Origin: Pseudomonadota bacterium
GTDB lineage: Bacteria > Pseudomonadota > Gammaproteobacteria > Acidithiobacillales > Acidithiobacillaceae
Assembly (NCBI GenBank): GCA_021821885.1
Contig: JAKARO010000016.1
Span: 1 to 40,240, forward strand
DNA length: 40,240 nt
Reading direction: 5' to 3'
The position numbers were made by a program, and so were the translations under genes. The notes beneath the pieces were generated by a model. The model made no database searches. It saw only the letters and a list, made by a program, of their open reading frames with translations, and was not told the origin of the DNA. Of the stretch, positions 23,416-32,543 are shown in pieces (within the stretch, counting starts at the first letter, position 1; each line of letters begins with the position of its first letter).

Positions 23416-25140
23416 CTAGGAACTGTCTGGAAGATCATTGGCATCAAAAACACCTGTATTACCCGCCAGTGCCTGCAGGGCAAGCACCCGGGATTCGGCA
23501 ACGCGGGTACGCCGGATCTGTTCCTTGACTTCAGGAATGGCGCCCGGAAACATGCTGAGTTCGCGCAGGCCCAGACCAATGAGCAGGGAGGTCCAGTGGG
23601 GATTCGCTGCCATTTCTCCGCACATGCCCACCGGAATTCCTGCCGCTTCTCCCGCAGTAATGGTATGCTGGATCATCGAAAGTACGCCGACGTGCAAGGG
23701 ATCAAACAGAACGTTGACATCGTCATCTCCCCTGTCCACTGCAAGGGCGTACTGAATCAGGTCATTGGTGCCGATAGAGAAAAAATCGGAAACCCCGGTA
23801 AAGCAGTGCGCCGCCATCGCCACTGCCGGAACCTCCACCATAATCCCGATGGGCAGGTCTTCTGCAAAAGGCCTGCCTTCTGCTTTCAGCTCTCTCTGGA
23901 GCTGGCCAATCAGCTGGCGGGTCTGAACGATTTCCGTAACCGTACTTACCATGGGAAGCATGAGTCGCGCTGGCCCCAAGGCTGAAGCGCGGAGAATCGC
24001 ACGCAGATGGGGGCGGAACCAGTCCGGCCGTCTCAGGCACAGCCGCAGTCCCCGGAGCCCCAGGGCAGGATTGAGAATACCGTGACTGGGCTGGAGATTG
24101 CTGTCCGTAACAGTCTTGTCCGAACCGATATCGATGGAGCGGATGGTCACGGGTGCCCCGTCAAGACTGCGCAAAACTGAAGAAAAGGCCAGATACTGTT
24201 CTTCTTCGCCCGGGGTATCCGTACGGTTCATGAACAAAAATTCACTGCGGAAAAGACCAACCCCTTCGGCTCCGCTGCGGCGAACCGATTCCACGTCATC
24301 TGGCAGCTCAATGTTGGCAAGGAGGCGGATAGGCTCGCCATCCAGGGTAACAGAGGCGAGGTCTTTCTCCAGTTCCAGAAGCTCCATGCGCCTATGGCGC
24401 CGCTCCTGCAACTCGCGATATTCTTCTACCAGAGTGGGATCCGGATCGATCAGAACAGTTCCATGATCCCCATCCACGACGATGGTGTCTCCACTGCGCA
24501 TCAGACGGGTTGCCAGATGGGTACCCACCACCGCAGGCAGCCCCAGACTGCGGGCAAGAATAGCCGAATGGGAGATGGCGGCCCCAAAATCCGTTACCCA
24601 GGCCAGAACCCGGCCCTGCTTGAGCAGGACGGTGTCTGCAGGACTCAGCTCATTGGCTATGATGATTCTTTCTGCCCCGCCACTCAGTACGGGAGGCTGC
24701 ACCCCGACCAGATGACGCAGCACACGGTCGGTTACCTGCAGAATATCCTCGCGCTTTCCACGCAGATAGGCGTCCTCCATCCGTTCGAAGATTTCCAGCA
24801 GCCTTTCCCGCTCATGATGCAGGGCCCACGCAGCATTTCGGCATTCCTCACTGATCAGCCGCAGCGGACGCTCCCGGAGCGCCGGATCGTCCAGCATCAG
24901 AAGATGGGCATCAATAAAAAGGCGGGTATCCTGGGGGGCATCTTTGGGAATGGCTTCCCGCACCCGCAGCAGTTCGTCGCGGGCAAGGCCAAGAGCCGAG
25001 CGCAGACGCTCAACTTCTGCCGGGATATCGCCAGTAGAAACCAGATAGTCAGGAATCTCAATTTTGGCAGACTCCAGCACCATCGCCGTACCGATCGCGA
25101 TGCCCGGAGAAGCGCCGATTCCCGAGAGTTCAAAAGTCAT
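23416..25140 (-). CDS. ptsI: Phosphoenolpyruvate-protein phosphotransferase (PTS enzyme I)
   Basis: Enzyme I takes phosphate from phosphoenolpyruvate onto a histidine and passes it to HPr. At 574 residues it matches classical PtsI (E. coli 575) and lacks the GAF domain of PtsP. The phosphohistidine is H191 in GAAISHSAILARSLGLPA; the usual motif is GGRTSHTAIMARSLG. The PEP-binding domain has EGVGLFRSEFLFM, MLPMVSTVTEI, MVEVPAVAM and SIGTNDLIQYALAVDR. The active-site Cys is in GMCGEMA. Start ATG 25140 overlaps the HPr stop (ATGA). No sugar permease is nearby, which suggests a regulatory or truncated PTS. Confidence 0.95.
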   Translation of the reverse strand: MTFELSGIGASPGIAIGTAMVLESAKIEIPDYLVSTGDIPAEVERLRSALGLARDELLRVREAIPKDAPQDTRLFIDAHLLMLDDPALRERPLRLISEECRNAAWALHHERERLLEIFERMEDAYLRGKREDILQVTDRVLRHLVGVQPPVLSGGAERIIIANELSPADTVLLKQGRVLAWVTDFGAAISHSAILARSLGLPAVVGTHLATRLMRSGDTIVVDGDHGTVLIDPDPTLVEEYRELQERRHRRMELLELEKDLASVTLDGEPIRLLANIELPDDVESVRRSGAEGVGLFRSEFLFMNRTDTPGEEEQYLAFSSVLRSLDGAPVTIRSIDIGSDKTVTDSNLQPSHGILNPALGLRGLRLCLRRPDWFRPHLRAILRASALGPARLMLPMVSTVTEIVQTRQLIGQLQRELKAEGRPFAEDLPIGIMVEVPAVAMAAHCFTGVSDFFSIGTNDLIQYALAVDRGDDDVNVLFDPLHVGVLSMIQHTITAGEAAGIPVGMCGEMAANPHWTSLLIGLGLRELSMFPGAIPEVKEQIRRTRVAESRVLALQALAGNTGVFDANDLPDSS

Positions 25141-25409
25141 TCAGGCTCTCCAAAGCGGTCAGCCGCCAAGGCCAGAAGTGCTTCAGCACATTCCTGCTCC
25201 TGTTCTCCACTGGTTTCCAGCTGCAAGACCGTTCCTTGGCTCGCAGCCAAGGTCATCAGGCCCATAATACTTTTGCCATGCACCCGCTGTCCTTCCCGCT
25301 CCAGCCAGACTTGGCAGGGAAAACGTGCCGCAATACTGACAAATTTTGCTGAGGCCCTCGCATGCAGACCCAGCTTGTTGACGATGGAAAAGTCCACGCG
25401 TAACGTCAC
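25137..25409 (-). CDS. ptsH: HPr phosphocarrier protein
   Basis: HPr carries phosphate from enzyme I to EIIA proteins. The 90-residue product has H16 in NKLGLHARASAKFV, the phosphorylation site. S47, in VHGKSIMGLMTLAA, matches the regulatory serine phosphorylated by HPr kinase where that enzyme exists. The start is GTG 25409 behind AGGGGGCT. It is coupled to ptsI by an ATGA overlap and is preceded by a plausible promoter. Neither hprK nor an EIIA gene is next to it in this window. Confidence 0.95.
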   Translation of the reverse strand: MTLRVDFSIVNKLGLHARASAKFVSIAARFPCQVWLEREGQRVHGKSIMGLMTLAASQGTVLQLETSGEQEQECAEALLALAADRFGEPE

Positions 25410-25440
25410 AACAGCCCCCTAACCGCTACCCTGTCTCCGC

Positions 25441-25469
25441 AGCATAACGCCAGCAGCCGCATGGGCCAA
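25441..25469 (-). promoter_or_regulatory. Sigma-70 promoter for ptsH-ptsI
   Basis: On the minus strand TTGGCC (25469-25464) and TATGCT (25446-25441) are 17 bp apart, each matching 4/6 consensus bases. Transcription would start near 25434, about 25 nt before the HPr GTG. Confidence 0.45.
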
Positions 25470-25492
25470 GACCGGGCAAAGGCCCCTGGCTC

Positions 25493-25521
25493 TTGGCGCA
25501 TCTCCTGCTCCCATGTACGCT
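25493..25521 (+). promoter_or_regulatory. Weak candidate promoter for nadK-recN
   Basis: TTGGCG (25493-25498) and TACGCT (25516-25521) are 17 bp apart. The -10 box is poor. The predicted start, near 25528, would make nadK nearly leaderless, consistent with the absence of a ribosome-binding site before ATG 25530. Treat as tentative. Confidence 0.3.
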
Positions 25522-25529
25522 AGACAGTC

Positions 25530-26417
25530 ATGAGCCCCATGTTCGAGCGTGTTCTCTTGGTAGGCAAGTATCGGGATCCGGATGCCCCTGCGGCACTCAT
25601 GCATCTCGCCAGATTCCTGTATTCCCTGGGAGTGGCGGTTTATCTTGATGACCGGTTCATAGAAGAAGATGAAAGCACCGTTCCACTTCCCCGGCTCAGT
25701 CTCCACCATACCGAATCCCACCGGGACCTGGTGATTTCCCTTGGAGGAGATGGAACCCTGCTGGGTGCGGCGCGGGAACTTGCAGGAAAAAATGTACCCA
25801 TACTCGGCATCAACCGTGGACGGCTGGGCTTCCTTGCCGATATTCCGCTGGATGGCATTGAAAGAACCCTGCCTCCAATTCTGGCAGGCCAGTACGTTGC
25901 CGACCACCGGAGCGTTCTGCATGCGGAACTCTGGCGTGATGGAAAACAGGTAGCCGCCGGCACGGCCCTGAACGAGGTTTTTGTACACAAGGGGTGCGGG
26001 GAGAGCATGATTGAGCTCCGCGTCTGCCTCAAAGGACGCCATCTCTATACGGAGCGTGCGGACGGACTCATCATTTCCACACCCACGGGGTCCACGGCCT
26101 ATGCCCTGTCGGCAGGGGGGCCCATCATGAGTCCCGATCTTCCCGCCCTGCTTCTGGTACCCATCTGTCCCCATACCCTCAGCACCCGCCCCATAGCCAT
26201 CGCGGACACCCAGAACCTCCAGCTTAGTCTGAGCGCTGCCCGCCATCCCGCTGCCCTCAGCCTTGACAGCCACAGCTCATATCCCATGATTCCGGGTGAC
26301 GGGGTCCGCGTCCGGCGTGCTCCCTATGACGCGCTGTTCATCCATCCCGAGGAACAGGATTTTTTTGGGATCCTCCGGCGCAAACTCCGCTGGGCAGAGC
26401 CGCCAGGGTCAGACTGA
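25530..26417 (+). CDS. nadK: NAD kinase
   Basis: Phosphorylates NAD to NADP and so feeds reductive metabolism and oxidative defence. The 295-residue product has the GGDGT motif at 72-76 (VISLGGDGTLLGAAR) with catalytic D74, then GINRGRLGFLADI, the NE-containing segment ALNEVFVHKG, and TERADGLIISTPTGSTAYALSAGGPI. The start is ATG 25530, or possibly ATG 25539, since there is no clear ribosome-binding site. Its stop overlaps the recN ATG (TGATG). The nadK-recN pairing occurs in many proteobacteria. Confidence 0.97.
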   Translation: MSPMFERVLLVGKYRDPDAPAALMHLARFLYSLGVAVYLDDRFIEEDESTVPLPRLSLHHTESHRDLVISLGGDGTLLGAARELAGKNVPILGINRGRLGFLADIPLDGIERTLPPILAGQYVADHRSVLHAELWRDGKQVAAGTALNEVFVHKGCGESMIELRVCLKGRHLYTERADGLIISTPTGSTAYALSAGGPIMSPDLPALLLVPICPHTLSTRPIAIADTQNLQLSLSAARHPAALSLDSHSSYPMIPGDGVRVRRAPYDALFIHPEEQDFFGILRRKLRWAEPPGSD

Positions 26418-28087
26418 TGCTGTATTCCCTGCAGATACGCAACCTTGCACTGATCCGCGACCTGAATCTGGATCTGGCACAGGGACTGACTGTTCTGACC
26501 GGGGAGACAGGCGCTGGAAAATCTATCCTTGTGGATGCCATTTCTCTCGTTCTCGGGGATAAAGCAAACCCGCAACTCATCCGCCATGGATCTGAGCAAG
26601 CCGAAATCACTGCCACGTTCGGTATCACGGCCGGAAGCGCAGCTGCTGGGTGGATGGCCAGCCACGGGTTTGACGGGGAGGATGAATGCATCATCCGCCG
26701 CATTCTGGCCAGACAGGGACGGAGCCGTATTTTCCTGAACGGCCATGCCATCAGCACCAGCCAGAATCGGGAGCTGGGCGAGCTTCTGGTAGATCTTCTG
26801 GGACAGAACATCCATTTGCGTATGGTACGGGCCGACCGGCAGATGGATCTCCTGGACCGTTACGCCGGTCTCCCCGAAAAGGTGGACCAGATGGGAAACA
26901 GCTACCGCAAGTGGCGGGAAGCGCAGGAAACACAACAGGAACTTCTGTCCAGACAGGAACAGCATGCGGAACAGCGGGAATGGCGGCACTTCGTGTTCGA
27001 AGAGCTGGAAAACGCCAGCCTGCGGGAGGATGAATGGGAGGACCTGGGGAAAGAGCTTCAGCGCCTTGGTTCGGCGACACAGCTACGGGAGACTGTTGCA
27101 GCCGCGCTGTCCACTCTTGATGGTGAGCCTGATGGCACCCTCCGCCAGCTGACGGAGGTCTACCGCCGCATTCATCAGGCCCAGGGCAAGGATCCCAGCC
27201 TGGGAGAAACGGAGAAGCTGCTGGAAGGAGCCAGAATCCAGGCGGAAGAAGCCCTGAACGCACTGCAGCATTACCTTCAGGACCTGGAGGCAGACCCGGA
27301 ACGGCTGGCCCAGATTTCCCGCCGCCTCCAGCAGCTGCAGGACCTTCAGCGCAAGCACCATACGGACATGGCCGGTCTGATGGAACTGTACAGGCAGATG
27401 CGGGAGGAATTTGCAACGGAAAGTGCCATAGGAAGCCCAGTCCTCCAGGCGGAAGAACGGCTCCAGGCGGCAAGACAGGATTACCAGACTCTGGCTGGGG
27501 AGCTTAGCCTCGAACGCCAGAAGTACCTTGATCCCTTGGCGAGGGCCATAGAATCCCAGCTTCATGGACTGGGCATGCCTCACGCTGTTGTGGAAATCCG
27601 CATGGAAAGCCGGCCGGACAACGAGGGATCATGGATGGGAAGAGGCTGGGACCGGGCAGAAATCCGGATTTCCGCGAATCCTGGGCACCCCCCACAATCC
27701 CTTTCGAACGTCGCATCAGGTGGCGAGCTTTCGCGCATCAGTCTGGCCCTTCAGGTTCTGATGGCCGAACCGGAAGGGGCAGAAACCCTCATTTTTGATG
27801 AAGTAGACGTGGGCGTGGGAGGCGCCGTAGCCGAGCGCATTGGCCGCCTGCTGCGCAGCCTGGGCCAGCACCACCAGGTTCTGTGTGTTACCCATCTGCC
27901 CCAAGTAGCCGCCCATGGCCACCAGCACCTGAAAGTGCAGAAAAGCCTGGAACTCGGGCAGACCGAGACACAGATTTTCCCCCTTGACACCCCAGGCAGG
28001 GTTGACGAGATTGCCCGCATGCTTGGCGGGATCGAAATCAGCCCTTCCATAAGGGCCGCTGCCGAAAAACTGCTTTCTGCCTGCTAA
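26417..28087 (+). CDS. recN: DNA repair protein RecN
   Basis: An SMC-like ATPase that acts early in double-strand break repair. The 556-residue length is normal (E. coli 553). The Walker A motif is GETGAGKS at 29-36. The ABC signature is in SNVASGGELSRISLALQ, and Walker B in TLIFDEVDVGVGG near the C-terminus. Between them lies a long coiled-coil arm rich in E, Q and L. One oddity: the Q-loop-like motif, usually DxHGQHEHQ, is DLLGQNIHLR here (around residue 130). No LexA box was recognised upstream of nadK. Confidence 0.95.
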   Translation: MLYSLQIRNLALIRDLNLDLAQGLTVLTGETGAGKSILVDAISLVLGDKANPQLIRHGSEQAEITATFGITAGSAAAGWMASHGFDGEDECIIRRILARQGRSRIFLNGHAISTSQNRELGELLVDLLGQNIHLRMVRADRQMDLLDRYAGLPEKVDQMGNSYRKWREAQETQQELLSRQEQHAEQREWRHFVFEELENASLREDEWEDLGKELQRLGSATQLRETVAAALSTLDGEPDGTLRQLTEVYRRIHQAQGKDPSLGETEKLLEGARIQAEEALNALQHYLQDLEADPERLAQISRRLQQLQDLQRKHHTDMAGLMELYRQMREEFATESAIGSPVLQAEERLQAARQDYQTLAGELSLERQKYLDPLARAIESQLHGLGMPHAVVEIRMESRPDNEGSWMGRGWDRAEIRISANPGHPPQSLSNVASGGELSRISLALQVLMAEPEGAETLIFDEVDVGVGGAVAERIGRLLRSLGQHHQVLCVTHLPQVAAHGHQHLKVQKSLELGQTETQIFPLDTPGRVDEIARMLGGIEISPSIRAAAEKLLSAC

Positions 28088-28293
28088 AAAACCCGCGGCA
28101 CCAGATCACAGGCATTTTCTCTCTACCTGTTCCCAGCCAAATGCGGCAGGGCTGATGCGCCCGGGAGGCCGATTCTCCATGCCAGTACAGGGAGCTCCAT
28201 CCGGGAAACACGATCGTAGCCAGAATACCGCAGTGGGCAGAAACCAGATGATACCGTACACTCTTCCTGCATGAGTGGTACCAGGCGGTACCC

Positions 28294-29781
28294 ATGGCGA
28301 GGTCTGTTATGTCTGTGGCTGAATTTCTTGCCCAGCCCTGGCGGAAAGGAAACAGTTCCCCCATTTCCTCCTCCACCCAGGGCATATCTATCCCCAGGCG
28401 GGTCCGTGCGACCGCCACCCTGATACTTGCCATGGTGGTGCTCATGGTGGCCCTGGCCGGGCAGGCCATTTATACCCTGGGTGAAAGCAGCAGTACTCTC
28501 CTGGGGGTGGGGATTCCCCTGCAGCGGGAAATTCTCAGGATCCGGGAGATCCAGAACCAAGCGGAATTTTACCGAAACCTGGGCAACCTGCTGCCTGAAA
28601 AGGGATACAAAAACACCGCGGAGGTTCTTCTAGTCAGGGAGCAGCAGCGTCTGCAGAAGATTCTTCCTGATTCTCGCCGGTATCCCTCATTGACCGCTGA
28701 TCTTGCAAATCTCCAGGGGATACTGCACAGGTATGCCGATATATCTACGCCAGCGCCGGGCGCAACACTCGAGATCCAGATGGACGGGAGTTTCCACCGC
28801 CTGCACAACGACCTGGTGGCCCTGCTCCAGAAACAGGCCAAACAGGCCAGTTCTGCACGCCGTCATGCAATCTGGCTACTGGGACTTCTGGTGGCAATGA
28901 CCGCACTTCTGGCGCTGCTGATCCCCTGGCGCGTAGCGGTCACACTAAGCCGGCCCCTAAAAAACATCCGCGCCGCACTGGAAAAAATTGGTGCGGGTCA
29001 CATCACACAGGTCGCCGAAGCTGGCCCCCTGGAACTGCGGGAACTGGCAGCAGGGATTGTCCGGATGCAGCAGCGGCTAAAGGAAGAAGAACGTCTCCGC
29101 CACGTGTTTCTAAGCCAGGTATCCCACGAACTCAAGACACCACTCGCATCGGCCCACTCCGGTAGCGAACTTTTGCTAAGCGAGCGGCTCGGACCGCTTG
29201 GGCCAAGACAGAGGGAAGTCCTGGAAATTGTCAGCCGGCAGGTCCATGAACTGGTTCTGGCTATCCAGGAAATGCTCGACATGCATGCGCTGCAGGCCCG
29301 CCGGCTTGAGTACCATGTGGCAGATCTGGAAGTGGGAACGGTCCTTGGCGAACTGGAACGCCGCATGATTCCCCTGCTGGAAAAAAAAGGACAGCGGCTG
29401 GTGGTTTCAAATAGCGGCGGTATACGGGTCCTGGCGGATCCCCAGCGGCTGCTGCAGATTCTGGCAAATCTGGTGAGCAACAGCTACAAATACGCTCCGC
29501 CATCCAGCAGCATACAGGTTTTGGCAGCCCCTGATGGACATGGCATCCTGTTTTCCATCCAGGACGAAGGTCCTGGAATACCAGAAGCCCTGCATGAGAA
29601 AGTATTTGAAGATTTTTATCAGGTCCACCGGGCAGGCAACATTCCCAAGGGTACCGGCCTTGGGCTGTCTATTGCCCGTGAACTGGTGATCGCCCAGGGC
29701 GGATGGATCCGCCTGCAGAACCTGTCCAAAGGCCTCCTGGGGGAGTTCTGGCTTCCCGCCCCGATAACCGGGTCAGCCTGA
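28294..29781 (+). CDS. glrK: Two-component sensor histidine kinase, GlrK/QseE-like
   Basis: An inner-membrane sensor that phosphorylates the sigma-54-dependent regulator encoded two genes downstream. The 495-residue product has TM1 at about 40-60, a periplasmic domain to about 190, TM2 at about 192-211, and a HAMP linker. The phosphorylated H278 is in SQVSHELKTPL. The N box is NLVSNSYKYAP (N396), with G boxes DEGPGIP and GTGLGLSIA. Two start codons are plausible, ATG 28294 and ATG 28309, each with a G-rich ribosome-binding site. The order kinase, lipoprotein, sigma-54 regulator is that of glrK-qseG-glrR in enterobacteria, where the system responds to envelope stress. A 206-bp gap after recN should hold its promoter, but I could not identify one. 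Confidence 0.9.
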   Translation: MARSVMSVAEFLAQPWRKGNSSPISSSTQGISIPRRVRATATLILAMVVLMVALAGQAIYTLGESSSTLLGVGIPLQREILRIREIQNQAEFYRNLGNLLPEKGYKNTAEVLLVREQQRLQKILPDSRRYPSLTADLANLQGILHRYADISTPAPGATLEIQMDGSFHRLHNDLVALLQKQAKQASSARRHAIWLLGLLVAMTALLALLIPWRVAVTLSRPLKNIRAALEKIGAGHITQVAEAGPLELRELAAGIVRMQQRLKEEERLRHVFLSQVSHELKTPLASAHSGSELLLSERLGPLGPRQREVLEIVSRQVHELVLAIQEMLDMHALQARRLEYHVADLEVGTVLGELERRMIPLLEKKGQRLVVSNSGGIRVLADPQRLLQILANLVSNSYKYAPPSSSIQVLAAPDGHGILFSIQDEGPGIPEALHEKVFEDFYQVHRAGNIPKGTGLGLSIARELVIAQGGWIRLQNLSKGLLGEFWLPAPITGSA

Positions 29782-30272
29782 TGGGCAGCGTCCGGCTTCT
29801 TTTTCTGCTGACAGGTGCGGTCCTGGCTGCCGTCGCCATGGCCGGCTGTGCCAGACTGGCCCTTTCTCCTTCTTCCTCCTACTCACAGGGCACGGGCAGG
29901 GGACTTCTGGAAGATCTGGGGAACTGCGGTCCGGCTGACGGCCCCCGCTGCGCAGGGATTCATCTTTCTCTGGCCAGATACTATCTGGATGTCACACCAC
30001 TGACCCGTACGGCCGTGGACAACGCAGACAGGGAGCTGGCAATGGCTGCCCAAAATCCGGGCATGGCCGCGCACGTCCGGCCCTGGAGAAGACTCGCCAG
30101 CGCCTGGAAAAAACAGGAACTGGCCCTCGAAACCTACAGGAAGCAGCGGACCGCCTCCGCAACCCGCATCGCCAACCTGCAGAAGCAGAACCGGCGCATT
30201 GCCGGCCGCCTGCACCGTCTGGAATCGCTTCTGCAGCAGGAAGCGCGAAAAACCGTTACCCGGCAGCACTGA
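29781..30272 (+). CDS. Lipoprotein in the QseG position
   Basis: A 163-residue precursor with an N-terminal signal LLFLLTGAVLAAVAMAGC, so the Cys at position 23 is probably lipidated (lipobox M-A-G-C, a little off consensus). The mature protein is helical: PRCAGIHLSLARYYLDVT, then a charged C-terminal coiled coil with QKQNRRIAGRLHRLESLLQQE. In enterobacteria the gene at this place, qseG, encodes an outer-membrane lipoprotein that tethers and controls the sensor kinase. Sequence similarity is too weak for a firm name, so the role is by position. The ATG overlaps the glrK stop (TGATG); a longer in-frame ORF from 29703 is rejected because it lies inside glrK. Confidence 0.75.
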   Translation: MGSVRLLFLLTGAVLAAVAMAGCARLALSPSSSYSQGTGRGLLEDLGNCGPADGPRCAGIHLSLARYYLDVTPLTRTAVDNADRELAMAAQNPGMAAHVRPWRRLASAWKKQELALETYRKQRTASATRIANLQKQNRRIAGRLHRLESLLQQEARKTVTRQH

Positions 30273-30281
30273 GTTCCCCAT

Positions 30282-31667
30282 ATGCCAGACGAAAACAGCG
30301 CCACGATTTTCCTCATAGATGATGATCCGGACTTCCTCCGCCTGCTTAGCCTCTGGCTGGAAAGCGAGGGACACAGGGTGACCGGATACGGAGACCCCTT
30401 ACAGGCTATGGAAGTACTGTCCATAAGTCCTCCCGATCTCGTGATTACCGACCTCCGAATGCCAGAAATGAACGGCATGGAAATTCTTGAGCAGATCCAG
30501 GAAACCGATCCTGACCTTCCCGTCATCATCCTGACGGCACACGGCACCATTCCCAATGCTGTCGCTGCAATGCGTGCCCAGGCATTTGGCTATCTGGGAA
30601 AACCTTTCGGACATGAAGAGTTGCACAATCTTGTCTCGGCAGCCCTGGAACAGCGTCAGGCCAGCATCGAAACCCGCCGCCTCCGTAGCGCCCTGCGCAG
30701 ACAGGCAGGCCAGACTCTGCTCTACCGCAGCCGGGTCATGGAATGCCTGATGGATGAACTCGGCCGGATTGCCCCGTCAGAGGCCAGCGTTTTCCTGACC
30801 GGGGAAAGTGGTTCTGGCAAGGAGAAAGTAGCACGTGCCATCCATCTGGCCAGTTCCCGTGCAAAAGGCCCCTTTCTCCCCGTCAATTGTGGCGCCATTC
30901 CCCGTGATCTGGCTGAAAGCGAACTTTTCGGCCATGTAAAAGGGGCTTTCACAGGCGCCACCAGTGACAATGCGGGCCTGATCCGCAGTGCCCAAGGGGG
31001 AACCCTTTTCCTGGACGAGATCGCCGATCTTCCTCTTGACCTCCAGGTCAAACTGCTGCGGGTACTGCAGGAAGGAAATGTACGGCCAGTTGGCGCCAGG
31101 GAAGAATATCCTGTAGACATCCGGGTGATCAGTGCAACCCACCAGGATATCCATAACCTTGTCCGGGAGGGCAAATTTCGGGAGGACCTCTACTACCGGC
31201 TGCATGTAATTCCCCTCCGGGTTCCCAGCCTCGCTGAGCGGCCAGAAGATATTCTTCTTCTGGGCCAGCATTTTCTGGACCGTGAAATCCGGAAACTCCA
31301 GAGGAGCATCCCGGGTTTCAGTCCGGAGGCACTGGACAAACTGCTCAGCCGTCCCTGGCCTGGCAATGTCAGGGAGCTGGAAAATGCTGTTGTTCTTGCG
31401 GTCACCCTGACCGAATCGGGATGGGTACAGGCCAACTCCATTCCTGACCCCGGGCGTTCTGGCGGACAGGGGGCTTTCCCTCCGCTCCAGGATGCCAAGA
31501 CGGCTTTTGAGCGTCATTATCTTGAAAATCTTCTCCGCAGCACGGATGGCAACATTTCCCGCGCTGCCCGTATTGCCGGGCGCCACAGGACAGACCTGTA
31601 CAAGCTCATGCGCAAGCACGAACTTGCGCCACAAAATTTCAAGCTGCAGGATGATCATGGAGAATAG
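30282..31667 (+). CDS. glrR: Sigma-54-dependent response regulator, GlrR/QseF-like
   Basis: The 461-residue product has three domains. A receiver (1-120) carries D57 as phosphorylation site, T84 and K107. An AAA+ domain has Walker A GESGSGKE (174-181), Walker B TLFLDE (241-246) and the intact GAFTGA loop (221-226) that contacts sigma-54. A Fis-type helix-turn-helix lies near the C-terminus (GNISRAARIAGRHRTDLYKLMRK). It therefore activates sigma-54 promoters when phosphorylated by the GlrK-like kinase. The start lies 9 bp after the lipoprotein gene. In enterobacteria GlrR activates the small RNA GlmY, but no such target is visible here. Confidence 0.93.
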   Translation: MPDENSATIFLIDDDPDFLRLLSLWLESEGHRVTGYGDPLQAMEVLSISPPDLVITDLRMPEMNGMEILEQIQETDPDLPVIILTAHGTIPNAVAAMRAQAFGYLGKPFGHEELHNLVSAALEQRQASIETRRLRSALRRQAGQTLLYRSRVMECLMDELGRIAPSEASVFLTGESGSGKEKVARAIHLASSRAKGPFLPVNCGAIPRDLAESELFGHVKGAFTGATSDNAGLIRSAQGGTLFLDEIADLPLDLQVKLLRVLQEGNVRPVGAREEYPVDIRVISATHQDIHNLVREGKFREDLYYRLHVIPLRVPSLAERPEDILLLGQHFLDREIRKLQRSIPGFSPEALDKLLSRPWPGNVRELENAVVLAVTLTESGWVQANSIPDPGRSGGQGAFPPLQDAKTAFERHYLENLLRSTDGNISRAARIAGRHRTDLYKLMRKHELAPQNFKLQDDHGE

Positions 31668-31768
31668 CCTCCCGGGAAGCAATTGACCCTTTCCCCCGCT
31701 GCGCTTTACGATAGCAACCAGCGATACTTCCTGCGCTGGCAGTGAGGACCTTTTCCCAAGAGAGTTCC

Positions 31769-32452
31769 ATGTTTCCCGTGCCCGATCCCAAAAGTGCAAT
31801 TCAGAGGAGATGGCATCCACGCCGGTGGTTCCTCCAGGGCCTCCTGATTTCTTTGCCCATCAGCCTGACTGTTTATGTGGTACTGACCTTGGGAAGCTGG
31901 GTAGACAGCATTTTTGCCGCGCCCATCCAGGCCCTCTTTGGATTCGACATTCCAGGACTGGGTATTCTTCTCACCCTGCTGAGCATTCTTGGGGTGGGAC
32001 TTCTTGCCTCCCACGTTTTCACAGCATGGATTTTTGACCGCATTAATGCCCTTCTGGAAAGAATTCCAGTGCTTCACAGCCTATACAGCACGATCCAGGA
32101 AACCGTCGAACTGCTTCTGGGTGGGAAGGACCGTGGGTTTAGCAGTGCCGTTCTCCTGCGCCAGGGCGGGGACATGGGGTATATCATAGGCCTCGTCACC
32201 CGTGACAGCCTCGCTGAAATGCCCAGCATCGGAGAAGACTGTATTGCCGTCTTTATTCCAATGAGCTATGGCATTGGAGGATTTACTTGTATCGTTCCCA
32301 AGGAGAAAGTCATTGCCCTGCCAGACCTGACACCCCAGCAGGCACTGCGCTTTGCCATGGCGGGAGGAGTAGGCAGCAGTCCACGGCACCTGCGCGAAAA
32401 ACCGTATTCATCCACGCCCGGAAGCGCTTCCGCAGACCAGCCACAACCCTGA
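31769..32452 (+). CDS. DUF502 family inner-membrane protein
   Basis: The 227-residue product has two strong transmembrane segments, [19 protein letters not shown] (about 24-42) and [18 protein letters not shown] (about 62-80). The family hallmark region follows: [22 protein letters not shown] and, later, [23 protein letters not shown] in near-family form. A basic, Pro/Ser-rich tail ends the protein. DUF502 proteins are widespread; their function is unsettled. ATG 31769 has AGAGAG upstream. GTG 31742 in the same frame is possible but adds nine unlikely residues. It lies about 100 bp after glrR and might be co-transcribed. Confidence 0.88.
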   Translation: MFPVPDPKSAIQRRWHPRRWFLQGLLISLPISLTVYVVLTLGSWVDSIFAAPIQALFGFDIPGLGILLTLLSILGVGLLASHVFTAWIFDRINALLERIPVLHSLYSTIQETVELLLGGKDRGFSSAVLLRQGGDMGYIIGLVTRDSLAEMPSIGEDCIAVFIPMSYGIGGFTCIVPKEKVIALPDLTPQQALRFAMAGGVGSSPRHLREKPYSSTPGSASADQPQP

Positions 32453-32543
32453 GGAAACCCAGGAGCTGTGGCTGCGTCATTGCCTATCGGGCATCTTTTC
32501 AAGACAGTTATTTTTACCTAGATTTTCTGATCAGGAGACCACT

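Noticed and set aside
25419-26273. A 284-codon open frame on the minus strand
   Set aside because: It is antisense to nadK, whose motifs and length are unmistakable, and it shows no recognisable domain.
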